64,000 nucleotides of DNA, from positions 2,880,618 through 2,944,617 of the forward strand of contig JALPQD010000232.1 of assembly GCA_023101885.1 (NCBI GenBank), read 5' to 3'. The translations under genes and the position numbers were made by a program. The notes below the pieces were generated by a model. The model had not been told where the DNA came from. It saw nothing but the letters and a program-made list of their open reading frames with translations, and made no database searches. Origin of the DNA: Typhlomys cinereus (lineage: Eukaryota > Chordata > Mammalia > Rodentia > Platacanthomyidae). Positions 24,110 through 36,482 of the stretch are shown here, piece after piece. Within the stretch, counting starts at the first letter, position 1; every line of letters begins with the position of its first letter.

Positions 24110-24683
24110 TTGAGTGTCTCTAGGTGGGCTGGGTAGGTTTGGTACATGCGGCACTTAATTTTCTGTGTCTGGGATACTTCACTTAATATAATTGTTTCTA
24201 ATGACATCCATTTCCCTGCAAATTGCATTTATTCATCATTTTTGATGGCTGAGTAGTATTCCATTGTATAGATGTACTACATTTTCCTTATCTACTCCGC
24301 AACTGTTGGACATTTGGGTTGATTCCATGACTTTGCATTATAAACAGTGCTGCTATGAACATGGTCGTGCTTTTGTTATTGAGGTCAATTTTTGCTGTAT
24401 GTGGGGTTATTCCCAGAATTGGAATAGCAGGGTCATATGGCATTTCAATCTTTAATCTCTTTAAGAATCTCCAGACAGGGCTGGAGAGGTGGCTCAGGGG
24501 TTAAGCCTCTGCCTTGCAGGCAGAAGGTCCTGAGTTCTGATCCTAGGCCCACGTATAGACGCCAGGCAGAAGCAGGGGCGGCCTGTGTTTCTGGTCCTGG
24601 CAGGTCAGAGCCTGTGAATCCTGGGGCAGAGTAAACAAGGAAGTGGAGGCGTCCATGGTGGTTCCCAAATTTGTCCATGGTTC

Positions 24684-24716
<33 letters not shown>

Positions 24717-27700
24717 ACATATACACGCATACATGCACAATTGAATAAATAATAAAAAAATTAAAAAAAAATCTCCAGACGGCTCCCCAGAGTAGTTGCA
24801 TGAGCCCTCATTCCCACCAGCAATGTAGGAGAGTTTTCCTCTCTCCACATCCTCTCCAGCATTTGTTGTTTGTATTGTGGATTTTTGCCATCCTGACCAG
24901 GGACAGATGTGATTTGCATTTCCCTGATGGCTAAGGAAGTGGAACATTTTTTAAGATATTTGTTAGACATTTTAATTTCATCCCTGGTAAAGTTTCTTTT
25001 AAGTTCCAGGGCCCATTTTTTTATTTGGGCCATTAGTTTCCTTGGTATTTAGTTTTTTAAGTTCTTTGTGCACTCTGGATAGAAGAGCTCTATCAGATAT
25101 GTGGTTAGTGAAGATTTTTTTCCCTTTCTGGGTTGCCTTTGAGCTCGTGTTACAATCTCTTTATCTGAACAGAAGCTCTTTAATTTCACAAGATCCCAAC
25201 TGTTGAGAGTTGGTAGGAATGAGTGTGCCATTGGATGTCTGTTTAGGAACTGTTGGCCTAGCCTAATCAGCTCGAGGGAGTTCCCTACCCTTTCACCTAT
25301 GGTTTTTATAGTCTGTGGCCTTATATCAAGGTCCTTGATCCATTTGGAATTAAGTCTTGTACATGGTGACAAGTATGGGTCCAGTTTTAATCTTCTGCAT
25401 GTGGAGAACCAGTTTTGACAGCACCATTTGTTGAAGATCCTGTTCTTTTTCCATTGGATTTTTTGTGTCCCTTTGTCAAAGACGAAATGGCTGTAATTTT
25501 GTGGGCTTATATCTGGGTCTTCAAACCCTTATCCTTTGATCTGTATGTCTATTTTGGAGCCAGTACCAGGCTGTTTTTATAACTATGGATTTGTAGTATG
25601 ACTAAGGTTTAGTATGGTGATACCTCCAGCAATATTTTTGTTATTCAGGATTGTCTTTGCTATCCTGGGTCTTTTGAGCCTCCATATGAATTTTGAGATT
25701 GTTTGGTCAACTTCTTTAAAGAATTGCTTTGTGATTTTAATTGATATAGCATTGAATTTGTATATTGCCTTTGGTAGGTCATTTTTATGATGTTGATTCT
25801 GCCAATCCAGGAACATGGGAGGTCTCTCCACTTTCTGATGTCTTCTGCAATTTCTTCCTTTAGAGTTTTAAAGTTTTCATTGTAAAGGTCTTTTACCTCT
25901 TTGGTTAGGTTTATACCAAGGTATTTCATTTTTTTAAGGGCTATAGTAAATGGGATTGTTTCTCTCAGGGCTTTTTCCCTTTTTTCATTATGGGCATATA
26001 GGAAAGCCACTGATTTTTGTACATTTATTTTGTATCCTGCCACCCTGCTGAACTTCTCAATGGTTCCAGGAGCTTCTTGGTAGAGTTTTTGGGATCCCTC
26101 AGGTATAAGATCATGTCATCTGCAAATAGGGATAGCTTGATTTCTTCCTTGCTGAATGAATCCCTTTTATGCCCCTTTCTCATCTTATGGCTTCAGAAAA
26201 GACTTCAAGTACAATATTGTATAGAAGTGGTGAGAGAGGACAGCCTTGTCTAGTTCCTGATCGAAGTGGGAATGCTTCAAGGTTTTCCCCATTGAGTATA
26301 ATCCTTGCTGTGGTCTTGTTGTATACAGCTTTTATTATATTGATAAAGGTTCCTTCCATTTCTACTGTCTCTAGCGTGTCAATCATAAAGGGTTGTTGGA
26401 TCTTTTCAAAAGCTTTTTCTGCATCTAGCGAGAGTATCATGTGGTCTTGGACTTTGGACTGGTTTATATGATGAATTACATTTATTGATTTTCATATGTT
26501 GAGTTAACCTTGTGTGTCTGGGATAAAGCCTACTTGGTCCCTGTGAATGATCTTTTGGATATGTTTTTGAATCTGATTTGCTAAGATTTTGTTGAGAATC
26601 TTTGTATCTGTGTTCATCAGCAAGATCGGCCTATATTTTTCATTTTTAAGTGAATCTTTATTAGGTTTTGGGATTAAAACAATGTTAGCTTCATAGAAGG
26701 AATTTGGTAGTGTTCCTTCCTTTGCTATTTGATGGAACAGTTTAAGGAGTATTGGTGTTATTAACTCCTTAAATGTCTGCCAGGACATTTTTTGGTGGGA
26801 AGTTTTGAGATTACTTCTTCAATTTCCTCGTATGTTATAGGACTATTTAAATAATTCACAACTTCCTGATTCAATTTAGGTAAGTTGTGTTTACTTAGAA
26901 ATTCATCCATCTCTTTTGTTTTGTCAAACTTCACAGAGTATAAGTTTTTGAAATATGATGTTATAATTCTCTGGATTTCTTTGGTATCATTAGTGATAAC
27001 TCCATTTTCATTTCTAATTTTGTTAATTTGGGTTTTCTCTCTCTTGCTTTTGCTTAATTTAGCTAGGGGTGAATCAATCTTATTGATTTTTTCAAAGAAC
27101 CAGCTTTTTGATTGGTTGATTTTCTCTTTCGTTTTCCTAATCTCGATTTCAGATATTTCTCCCCTTATTTTGTTAATCTCTTCTCTTCTACTACTTTTGG
27201 GATCAGATTGCTCTAGTTTCTCTAAAGCTTTAAGCTGTATTTTAAAGTTATTTATTTCTGATGTTTCCATTTTTTTGATGTAGGCATTAAGAGCTATGAA
27301 CTTACCTCTTAGGACAGCTTTCATTGTGTCCCAGAGATTTTGGTAAGTTGTATTTTCATTATCGTTCACTTTCAGGAAATCTTGAATTTCCTTTTTAATT
27401 TCTTCCTGAATCCAGTTCTCATTCAGCATCATACTGTTAAGTTTCCAGGAGTTAGTGTATTTTCTGTCATTTGTTGTGTTGTGGATGTCTGGCTTTAGGC
27501 CGTGGTGGTCTGATAGAGCACGGCCTAGAATTTCAACTTTCCTGTATATGTGGAGATTCATTTTGTGGCCCAATATGTGATCTATTTTGGAGAAAGTTCC
27601 GTGTGCTGCTGAGAAAAATGTGTAATCTTTGGTGTGTGGATGAAAAGTTCGATAGAGATCTGTAAGGTCCATTTCTTTAAGGGTTTGATTAAGTTCCACA

Positions 27701-28150
27701 GTGTCTCTGTTAAGCTTTTGACCTGTTGATCTATCCCATGTTGAGAGGGCGGTGTTGAAGTCCTCAAGAATTATCGTTTGGGGGTTGATTTCTTGCTTTA
27801 GATGCTGTAGGGTTTTCTTAATGAATGTGGAGGGGCCCGTATTGGTGCATAAATATTCAGTATTGTGAAGTCCTGGTGAATTATACCTGTGACTAAAATG
27901 TAGTATCCATCTGTGTCTCTTATGATTTTTTTTGGTTTGAAGTCCACTTTGTGCAAAAGCATAATGGCTACCCCTGCCTCTTTCCTGGTTCCATTATCTT
28001 GCAGAATTTTGGACCAGCCTTTCATTTTTAGGATGTGCCTATCTTTTGTGGTGAGATGAGTTTCCTGAAGGCAGCAGATTTTTAATCCAAGTTTGTAATC
28101 TGTGTCTCTTAATCGGTGAGTTAATACCATTGACATTTAATGTTATAATG
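24110..28150 (-). pseudogene. L1 ORF2 (endonuclease-reverse transcriptase), degraded
   Basis: In order on the minus strand: APE-type endonuclease start ('NVNGINSPIKRHRL' near 28148, 'CCLQETHL' in a shifted frame), endonuclease C-terminal part ('SKIDHILGH' and 'LSDHHGLK' within 27699-27450), a linker, then reverse transcriptase with '[11 protein letters not shown]' (~26430), '[17 protein letters not shown]' (~26260) and the catalytic FADD encoded at 26115-26126. The post-RT domain ('[14 protein letters not shown]', ~25800) and C-terminal region follow. Open pieces are 27798-28136, 26761-27699, 26504-26788, 26180-26440, 25660-26043 and 25049-25372, in different frames. The SINE cuts the C-terminal domain, and the usual final residues and stop are lost near 24140. 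The family protein nicks DNA and primes reverse transcription; this copy cannot make it. Confidence 0.93.
24477..24769 (+). mobile_element. tRNA-derived SINE (young, type B), nested in L1 ORF2
   Basis: The head 'gggctggagaggtggctcag', B-box region, (CA)n and 'ttgaataaataataaaa' tail are present. TSD AATCTCCAGAC lies at 24466-24476 and 24770-24780. It carries the GTAAACA insertion (type B). It is opposite to the host L1, so it is a later insertion into ORF2. Confidence 0.93.
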
Positions 28151-28189
28151 GAGAAATTATTTTTAATTCTGAACTTTTTTTATGTTTAG

Positions 28190-29290
28190 TGAATTTTGTA
28201 AGCTTATTATTTGAAATTTATGTTTTTGTGTATTATACTACCCTTCTGTCCTCCTGGATTCAGTTGTTGTTTTCTTCAAGTTTGCGTATCATTTCTAGCA
28301 TTTTTTGAAGGCCTGATTTTGTAGACATGTATCCCTTCAAGTGTCTTTATGTTGGAAAATTTTTCTTTCTCCCTCAATCATGACAGATAGTTTTGCCGGG
28401 TATGTCAGTCTGGGTTGGCATTTTTGCTCATTTAATACATGAAGTACATCTCTCCAAGCTCTTCTTGCTTTTACTGTTTCCATTGAGAAGTCATTTCTTA
28501 TTTTAATCAGCTTGCCTTTAAAAGTGACTTGTTTTTTCTCTTGAAGCTCTCAGGACCTTTTCTTTGTCTTGAATGTGGAGTGTTTTGACTATTATTTGCT
28601 GTGGCAATTTTTTATTTGGGTCATATCTGTTTGGAGTGCGAAATGCCTCTTGTATTTGGATGGGCCTCTCATTCTTCAGTTGAAGGAAGTTTTCATTTAT
28701 GATAATTTGAAAAATTTCCTCAGGTATGGTATTTTGAGATTCTTGCTCTGGTATTCCATGAATGAGCATGTTAGGCTTCTTCAGGGTGTCCCATATCTCT
28801 TGAATGTTCCTCTCAAGTATCTTTTTGGCTTTAACAATCTCTTCCATTGAGCTGGTTAATTCTCCCACTTTGTCTTCAAGATCTGAATTTCTATTTTCTG
28901 CTTAGTTCTGCTGATAAGACTCTCTGTTGAGCTTTGGGTTGAAGATAGCTTGTCTTTTAGTTCAGTTTTAAACTCTGCTTGAGTCTGTTTTAACTGCTCT
29001 ATGCCTATTTCTGTTTCTTGAACTGTTTTTCTCAACTCCTCCAAATGCCTGTTGTGTTCCTGTTCAAAGTGGTTGATTCTGTTGTTTAACTCCTCTTGGC
29101 TTTCCTCTTGCATAATATTAATCATGGTAATGATCATACTTTGAAAGTCGTTATCTTGGGTCTGGCTTTCTTGGCTGTTTTCTGTGAATTTGTTCTGGTT
29201 GGAATCCATCCTTAAGGGGTTAATTCTTTCAGTGGGAGATTGGTCTCCTTGGGTTTCGTTTCTCATGTATCTGCACTTTGACTTGGGCAT
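28190..29290 (-). pseudogene. L1 ORF1 (RNA-binding protein), frameshifted
   Basis: The start 'MPKSKCRYMRN' at 29290 is followed by a polar N-terminal segment and a heptad-rich region ('EELRKTVQETEIGIEQLKQ') consistent with the ORF1p trimerising coiled coil. The frame ends near 28856 and resumes at 28868-28518 with 'MLIHGIPEQESQN', 'NFLQLKNERPIQIQEAF' and 'TPNRYDP', the RRM/C-terminal nucleic-acid-binding part. A further break near 28518 ends the readable product. ORF1p normally coats L1 RNA as a chaperone; this copy is non-functional. Confidence 0.9.
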
Positions 29291-30153
29291 TGTTTTGTCT
29301 TCTAGGGGTTTTTAGTTTCTGTGTGTTTTTGACTGAACTGAATTAGTTGGTATTACTACACTTGGGCAGTTATTACTTTTCTAGTGCTTGCCTTGGGGTT
29401 GGGTATATTTGTCTTTTGTTATTGTTATTTCCTGGTTGAGGCTATTAGGCTGTTAGTACATCAGTCAGGTTAAGTAAACAGGAGATGAATATTAGTATGG
29501 TAGTGCACTTTTACGATGTAGTATTTTGGTGATATGTGAAAGTGAATGGTGTACTCCCTGTAGTTGTATATGTTCTTGGTGTGGCTGTATGGAAAAGTTA
29601 ATCTATAGTGATCAATATTAGAAAGGAACAGTAAGGTGAAAAAAAAGGAGGTTCACTTATCTTTGGGCTGGATGTGAAGAATCTCTCCCATGTGATAGGA
29701 TGATTGTAGAGGTTTTCAGATGTATGGCCTTTAACGCTTAAAACTTTGCTTGAGTTTTCTTTGGACTCTATTGAACTCTGAGTAGCAGTGTGTCTTCTGT
29801 AGACCACGTGTGTGGGTGGGGGGGGCTGAAAAGCAGAGGGGCTGATGTTGATGGCAGATGGCAGAATTGTTCCCCTGGGACCTGGGACATGGTTTAGTGG
29901 CCCTCCCAAGCTCCGGGGATGTAGGAACGTGAGCAAGTCTTGTCCAGTTGGGCGGATAAGCGGGCGGGAGGAGGAAAGGGGCTGGAGTCTGGAGGTGGGG
30001 TGGGGGGATGGCCCAGGCTAAAGCCCAAGGCAGCCTGGGTCCTGCTGGGACATGAGTCCACCTGGGGGTCTGGAGCGGGGTGGACTCACCTGGGGATGAC
30101 GGACAGGCAGGCATGCAGTGGGGTGAACAAAGGCACCCCGGGATGGAGAAAAC
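29291..30153 (-). promoter_or_regulatory. L1 5'UTR with internal promoter region
   Basis: The sequence between the ORF1 start and the 5' junction is GC- and CpG-richer than flanking DNA, particularly 29800-30150, with G-runs and GGGCGG-like motifs near 29949-29966. L1 5'UTRs hold the internal pol II promoter, so that role is inferred from position. Open frames of 112-127 codons here are composition effects. Confidence 0.7.
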
Positions 30154-30478
30154 TCTATAGTATTTTTATATATCTTCTTCCAAACTTCATTTGTCAAACC
30201 GTGTCTAAAATTGTTGAACTTAGAATTAATTATTCACTCTTGTGGCACAATAATAACATAATTCTATTTAAAGTATTGTATCTTTCATCACTGATGTCTA
30301 AACTAATTTAAAATGCATGTATAATGATATTACTTTACTTGAACTATTAGAACGAACAAATTTCAAAAAAAAATACAGACCTTATGTTCTGAAAACTTGT
30401 GGTCATATTATAGAAAGTGGAACATGGAATTTCTACTTTTAAGAAGCTAAGAATTCGATTTTTTGGCATAAGTTTATT

Positions 30479-31319
30479 TATTTTATTTATTTTCTTTTTT
30501 TCTAATCATACAAGCTGTGTGGTATCCCGGTCCACTCTCTCCCTCCTCCCCTCCCCAGTCATCCCTCCTTGCACTCTCCTTCCTCCCCCTCTTCCTTTCA
30601 CCTCCCGCCCTCCCTCCCCATCTGCCAATGCCTCCCCTTCCTCCTTCCCATCCCCTGGAGCATCCTTTTGTGTGAATATCAAACCTTCCTGAGTGCTCTA
30701 CTCTAGTGAGGGTTCAGGACTCAGTGACATAGCCTGTAACCCCTTCTTGGGCTCCCTGTTAATGTGGGAACTGTATTATGACTTTTAATGAATGCCTCTA
30801 AGGATCTTACTGCCTGGAGCTTTCTCTCCTGTGATCCATGCTAGACTTTGGAGGGTCATTGATGGAGGTCAGGCAAAATCCAATTCTGGCTGCTGCAGCT
30901 CTAACTAGTGTGAGTATCTTCCACATCATTTGTCCTCCCCATATTTACACTCTTACAATCTTTCTTCCCCCTCTGCTACAAAGTTCCCTGAGCTTTAGGA
31001 TGGGGAGAAATTTGGCTGGTCTGATTCCAGGTGATTAATGCAGGGTATTTAGTGTTCTGAATTATATTTTTTTGTTGCTTTCAGGTTTCCTTTTCCTGCA
31101 CTGCCCTTGGCTGCATCTTGATTGGTATGGAAGGTCACCTCCTATCCAAAGATAAAAGATTGTTTAAGTGAAGATCTTAATATAAGAGATGGCTCAAAGA
31201 TAGATGGAAGAATGGGAGTGGAACACAGCAGTGAGAGGGCTCAGTGTCCCATTTGTGGGATGGTTACTGTGTATCTGCCAGTCCCTATCCCTTCCTGATG
31301 TGTAAGAAGTGACCAGGAA
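30479..31319 (-). mobile_element. 5'-truncated older L1, 3'UTR only
   Basis: A T-rich left edge, a polypyrimidine block (30530-30660) and the L1 3'UTR order are seen, but with more divergence and a slightly different sequence from the young copies ('ctctcctgtgatccatgcta', 'gtcctccccatatttacac'). TSD GGCATAAGTTTATT at 30465-30478 and GGCATAGGTTTATT at 31320-31333, one mismatch. No ORF remains. Confidence 0.88.
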
Positions 31320-31333
31320 GGCATAGGTTTATT

Positions 31334-32269
31334 CTTAAGATATACCTTTGTTTTTGAATAAAAATACAATTTCAAGGATTAATGAATCATAAACATTAGG
31401 TTAGTATTAGTCTTTGGTCAGGCTAACATGGTACAGTAAACTTATTTTTATTACATTTGCTATCTTTATCACAATTGTTATCTTAAACTAAATAATAATC
31501 TGACTCCTGCACAGGGTTTGACACAGCTTTTGTATATGTAGCATTTTTATTTTTACTTTTAGGGATACTAAATATGAGTGAGTAAACATGTGTCAAATGA
31601 CCAACCTCAGAAGCAATTGAAACACTTGAAAGACAGGTTACATTGTATGAAGAGGAAAAAAAAAAAGAAAACTAATGTAATTCATTGTACTTTATTTAGC
31701 TATCTTCAGTCTTTGTAAACTTTCTTTCCTATTAAATGCTTCAGATTTCTTTATTAAAAACTGAATAACAAGCCACAGTAGAAGCAGTGACAGAAAAATT
31801 AAAACAGAAAATTGCTTATATAGGGAAAATTATCACAAATGAAATTGATGGAGTAAATTAATAGGAAATAAAGTTCCATATTGACATTGCAAGTAAATAT
31901 AAGATAGGAGAAAGCCATACCTGAAATGAGTTTCAGATTTGCAACAGAAGAGTTAATATGAATCAGATGCAAGATGGAAAAGTCTCTCAAATTTGACTTC
32001 AAAGATAAAGAAACACTACCTCAGAGAGGGACAAGTAAGCTGAAGAATCTGTCTATCTGTTAGCAGGTCTTGAGAAATTCCATGGGTGAACTATACAATT
32101 AAATATTTATTTATTGCTTAATATGTACCATAGATAATTGCAAACATTATAAATGCAGCAGTCTGTGAAATAGGTATAATCTCACTCTTAAGCAATTTCA
32201 ATGGCATTATCCAGAAAAGGTAAATAGGTAAATCTATGTGTCGCATTTAACTTTCCCTCTCGTGGTTAT
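31334..32269. other. Low-copy AT-rich non-coding DNA
   Basis: No gene or repeat recognised. The 67-codon minus frame at 31799-32002 has no recognisable features. Confidence 0.5.
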
Positions 32270-32610
32270 AAAACAGCATTCATACCCAATTAATTGGGAA
32301 AAGAGATTGGTTTATGGTTTTAGGGGAGAGCTATAGTCTTTTATTGCAGGAAAAGCATAGCTGACAGAAGAAACTGGGGGAGGTTCAGATCACAGTAGTC
32401 ATCATGTTAGATATAACATGAGCAAATATCAAGAAGAAGCAGGACTAGAGTACGACAAAAAAACCCTGTGGCCCCCCATTGTGGCATGCCTTCCTCCAGC
32501 AAGCTGCCCTCTCCTGAAGGTACCATGACCTCTCTAAATGTTAACATCAGATAAGGAATCAAATATATGAGTCTTGGGAAGCAGCTCATATTCAAACTAT
32601 GACATTCCTG
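32270..32610 (-). repeat. MaLR-type LTR (MLT1/ORR1-like), minus strand
   Basis: On the plus strand the order 'ggtttatggtttta', 'tcttttattgcaggaaaagc', 'gccttcctccagcaagctgc' and 'tatgagtcttgggaagcagc' ending near 'caaactatgaca' is that of a reversed MaLR LTR, whose start reads TGTCATAGTTTGAATATGAG. It is similar in layout to 51240-51600. It is heavily diverged with no internal retroviral genes. Confidence 0.55.
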
Positions 32611-33209
32611 CCCCTGTCACCCATGGGTAAATGGTCAGTTCATGATACAGTACAACTTTAAAAGTCCCCAAAGACTTTAGGGCATAAAATCCAAAGTCTA
32701 AAGTCTGTATTGAAACTTTATTCAGTCTCTGGTGATCTTCCATTAAAAACAAGATGACAAGTTATATATTTTCAACATTTATTGACACAGAATAAAATTC
32801 TTTATTGCAAAATGGAGGAAATGTGTCATATATAGGAAAGACTATATATAAGAAAGAACTCCAAATCCTATAGTTCCAAGTCTCCAGAATATAAATCACT
32901 CGTTGAAATCATGTCATTTCCAGAGCATTTCATTTCTACCTGCCAGCATAGCTGCCAATAGAACACATCATGGTCTTGGTCTGCATTTTCCTATGGTATG
33001 TAGCCCTATTTGGTATATGTCCCACATTGACTCTGGATCTTTAACATCCTCAAATCTCAATGACTCTCTAAGCTTTCCTAGACCAAAGTTAAAAAGTTCT
33101 TCACATTCCGCACTATCCACCTCCAAAGAATCCCAAAGGTACCCCAACCACATCACAGCAATGAACATACTTCTTGGTGCCAAATTATTCAGATGTTCTT
33201 AGTCTTTTT

Positions 33210-33210
<1 letters not shown>
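32611..33210. other. Low-copy non-coding DNA
   Basis: No gene recognised. Overlapping chance frames occur on both strands at 32903-33202. Confidence 0.45.

Positions 33211-33263
<53 letters not shown>
33211..33263. repeat. (TATC)n microsatellite
   Basis: About thirteen uninterrupted TATC units, preceded by a short T run. Confidence 0.98.
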
Positions 33264-33281
33264 CTAGTTGTAGATGTACAC

Positions 33282-33820
33282 TGTTATGGTTACATTTTAT
33301 TGTCAACTTGAACAGTTGCAGATTGCTTGGGGCACAGTTGTGAAAGGTTAATGGTTGGAACAGGCCCCCAAACAAGTCTTCAGGTACTTAATCAATTGCT
33401 GTGAAAAACCCAGCCTACAGTGGGTAGTACTTTCCAGTGGTGGATCAGATTATAGGAAGTACAATGAGAAGGGACTTGCTTCTTCCCTTATCTTGTGTCC
33501 ACTTGCTGTGGTGTCTACACTGCTAGCATCATTCACTGCTGACACAGAGCCCAGCTGTTCTTCATCGCTGTCAGAAAGCAGCCTCTTCAACCCTCCAAAG
33601 ACATAAAGGCTTGAGACATTTTTGGGATCTTTTGACTTTATGAAACATTCTGGTCAAGAATGAAGCAGCAACTGGTGGCTACTTTGAAGGACACTATTTT
33701 TTTTATTGTGAGTTAGTTTAATAAACTTATTTATATTACATATAAAATATAAATAATATATTTATATTTATATTACATTCTTTAGATTCTGTTTCTTCAG
33801 ACAACCCTGACTAATACACA
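33282..33820 (+). repeat. MaLR-like LTR repeat, plus strand
   Basis: It starts TGTTATGGTTACATTTTATT and 'gtcaacttgaacagttgcag', and ends near 'ccctgactaataca', as LTRs of this general type do (TG...CA). AATAAA occurs near 33720, and an AT-rich insertion at about 33720-33780 enlarges it. The 83-codon frame at 33355-33606 lies within it. The family assignment is inference. Confidence 0.5.
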
Positions 33821-34808
33821 GAATGAGTAATTATTTCTACCCCCTCCCTTCATCTCTGCCTCCCTCTTTCCCTTCTAGATACATCAATCCATTCCACTCC
33901 CTCACATCCTTCCATCTGTCTGCTTCTATGGGTCCCAAAAATTCCTCAAATTCCTCAGGAAAATCTTCTCAAATGGGGTTTCAGGTCTCTGTGGCAGACC
34001 AAATAGTCCTTTCTTGGGCAGACCCACTGACAGGGGCATTCCACCTTACCTATGTAGCCCCAGTCCCTAAGATTCCCTCTGAATTAAATTATATCTCCTG
34101 AGTCTCACTAGCCTATAGGGGCATATTGGTATGTCAGTCATTGCGCTGGTCTAGTAAGAATGGGTCTTATAGCAGTGAGTTCCTGGTTGAAGCAGCCCTG
34201 TCTTGAGTGAAATGCCTTGGCTAGCAATGGACTTCTCCATCTTTATGCTCTTAAAATCTTACTGCTCCCTCTTCTGCTGAGCCTCAGAGGGAGAGAGACT
34301 TGGTTGGCTCAATTCTGTATTCTGGTTGTCTATTGTAATCTATTTCCACTGTGCTAGGCTTTACTATGTGTGACTATTGAGATTCTCTGCCATCTAAAGT
34401 AAAATGAGAGGTATTTAGATGGAATTTTACTCTTGGGTGTTTATGCTTAGTATTGAAAGTGTATTCTCCTTCTGCTGTTGTGAGACTAGTTTGCAGTGCT
34501 GGGAGGGTGTGTTCCCTATCATGGGGTTGGGAAGGGTAGTGAAGGTTCAGAATGCAGGTGATTGGTTACCTAGAGGCTAACCCCACTCCACTCCCTACTG
34601 TATCCTATTCATGTTCTTCCTTCTCCATTTCTTATATAGAAACTTTTTTTTTCTTAAAGAAGATTTTGCTGATGTTCTTTTGTTTCTACTCTTTGGGATC
34701 TTCTTAACTTCCTCCCCCCCACCCCACCCCCGTTCCCAGGGTTTGTCTTCCTTTACATTTTTGGGTGTCGTAAGAGTTTCTGTTTGTGTCCATAAAAATG
34801 ATAGCTTA

Positions 34809-34994
34809 GGGGGCTGGAGAGGTGGGTCAGGGGTTAAGCCTCTGCCTTGCAGGCGGAAGGTCCTGAGTGCGGATCCTAGACCCCATGTATAGATGCCAGG
34901 CAGAAACAGGGGCGGCCTGCGTTTCTGGTCCTGGTAGGGCGGAGCCTGTGAACCCCGGGCAGAGTAAACAAGGAGGAGGTGAAGGCACCGTGGT

Positions 34995-35034
<40 letters not shown>

Positions 35035-35074
35035 TACACATGCATACATGCACAATTGAATAAATAATAATAAT
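34809..35074 (+). mobile_element. tRNA-derived SINE (young, type B), nested in old L1
   Basis: Typical head, body with GTAAACA, a long (CA)n at 34998-35031 and 'ttgaataaataataataat' tail. A perfect 14-bp TSD, AAAATGATAGCTTA, lies at 34795-34808 and 35075-35088. The body has a short deletion just before the (CA)n, where 'gtccatggtggtt' is reduced to 'accgtggtt'. Confidence 0.95.
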
Positions 35075-35453
35075 AAAATGATAGCTTAATATTAGGATCC
35101 ATTTATAAGGCAGAACATATAGTATCCGTCCATCTGCTCCTAGAATATTTTACTCAGTATGATTTCTTTCAGATCCACCCATTTGCTTGCAAATGTCATT
35201 AACCTTTCCTGACTGCTGAATAGTATTCCATTGTATATATGTACCAAATTTTCATTAATTTTTTGTCTACTGTTGATATCTAGATTGTTTTATTTCTTTC
35301 CATTCAAGAAGAAAGGCTACTATAAACATGGTACATGTTTCATTGTACATGTGTCTCTGATGTAGGATACACTGTTCTTTGGAAATATTTCTAGGATTGA
35401 CACGGCTGGGTCATATGGAATTTTGAGTTTTAACTTTTTTAGATACCTCCAAA

Positions 35454-35762
35454 CTAAACTTCAAAGTGGTTGTATGAGTTTAAAGTGCAATCAGCAATGT
35501 GTGAGGTCCCCTTTTCCCAACATCCATGCCAGCCTTTGCTATCGTTTGTGTTTTGGATCATAGTTATTCTGACTGGAGTGAGATGATATATCAGGGAGGT
35601 TTTAAATTGATTTCCCCTTATGACTATAAAGGCAGAACATTTTCTAAGATGCTTGTTAGACAATTGAATTTCATCTTCTGAGAAGTTTCTTTTCAGTTCA
35701 GCACCCCACTTCTCAGAACTAATCTTTATGTTGTTATCTTCTCTGTTGGTGTGAGACAACAC
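35454..35762 (-). pseudogene. Old L1 ORF2 C-terminal remnant
   Basis: A 102-codon open stretch retains 'ELKRNFSEDEIQLSNKHLRKC' spacing and 'SLIYHLTPVRI', which align with the ORF2 end of the young L1s here, followed by a corrupted zinc-knuckle region ('GWHGCWEKGTSHIADC'). It is only a fragment and is not functional. Confidence 0.8.
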
Positions 35763-35765
35763 TGT

Positions 35766-36040
35766 TTTAACCAGATTACATGAGGAAAAGGAGCTGAATT
35801 AGGCTTATGATTCCAGAAAAGGACTATAGCTCATTACGGTAGGAAAGCTATGGCAGACAGCAGAAGCTGGAAGAGGCTTAGGTCATAGAAATTATCCTGG
35901 AAACATACAGCAAGAACAATCTGCAAGCAGAAACAGAGCTAGATGACCAAATACTTAAAGTCTGTCTTGGGCTTTACTCCAGCATGGCTTCAACTTCTGA
36001 AATTGCCATGATGTTCCCACACATTAACATGAGTTATGTA
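35766..36040 (-). repeat. MaLR-type LTR remnant, minus strand
   Basis: The plus-strand order 'ggcttatgattccagaaaag', 'ggtaggaaagctatggcaga', 'cagcagaagctggaagaggc' parallels 32320-32395 and 51300-51375, the reversed MaLR layout. The distal end is decayed. Confidence 0.45.
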
Positions 36041-36364
36041 TTTGGGACGGACAACTCAAGGGAGAGGGGAAACAACTCAAACCATTATGCTAAGAAGGAA
36101 TAGAATTCAAAGTAGTGAATCATTCTATTGTGGTGTCTTAGTTCTAGGTTCACATTGTAGAGAGGAAAAACCCTCAGAAACAAACATTGCTAAACTGAAG
36201 TGCTTAGGATTTACCAATGTGTCAAATATTCTGCCTTTGGATGCAATAACTGACAGATAAATTTGGAAGAAACGATGACATTAAAGGAAAAGGATGAAAG
36301 TACACAGTCCAAATTGGATATGAATGTTTAACTATTGAGATATAAAATTTGAAGTGACTTTTAT

Positions 36365-36439
36365 ATCTACCTATCTATCTCTGTATCTATCTCTGTATCT
36401 CTGTATCTATGTATCTATGTATCTACGTATGTATGTATG

Positions 36440-36482
<43 letters not shown>

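Larger units (their letters stand above)
23111..30153 (-). mobile_element. Near full-length L1 LINE (about 6.7 kb without its SINE)
   Basis: Reading the minus strand from 30153: a GC-rich 5'UTR (to 29291), ORF1 (29290 to about 28190), ORF2 (about 28150-24110), and a 3'UTR ending in a G-rich tract and A-rich tail at 23111. An imperfect 17-bp TSD may be present (TCTATAATGTTTTTTTA at 23094-23110 versus TCTATAGTATTTTTATA at 30154-30170). Both ORFs are broken by frameshifts, a SINE has inserted at 24477-24769 and the extreme ORF2 C-terminus is deleted. It is complete in layout but cannot retrotranspose autonomously. Confidence 0.93.
33830..35765 (-). mobile_element. Older L1 LINE (3'UTR and ORF2 end), SINE-interrupted
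   Basis: The polypyrimidine-rich 3' end at 33838-33880, the 3'UTR (e.g. 'ctcttaaaatcttactgctc' at 34249) and, right of the SINE, the ORF2 C-terminal region (35090-35762, including 'gaatagtattccattgtata') read on the minus strand. Its divergence from the 15948 and 23111 elements marks an earlier subfamily. The young SINE at 34809-35074 interrupts it. Confidence 0.8.

Noticed and set aside
26885..27283. 132-codon leucine/serine-rich plus-strand frame that looks like a membrane protein
   Set aside because: It is the complement of L1 ORF2; the lysine/glutamate-rich linker read backwards gives hydrophobic residues.
29731..30311. Proline-rich and glycine-rich frames of 123-127 codons at the GC-rich end of the L1
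   Set aside because: They fall in the L1 5'UTR on both strands, with composition-driven residues and no domain.
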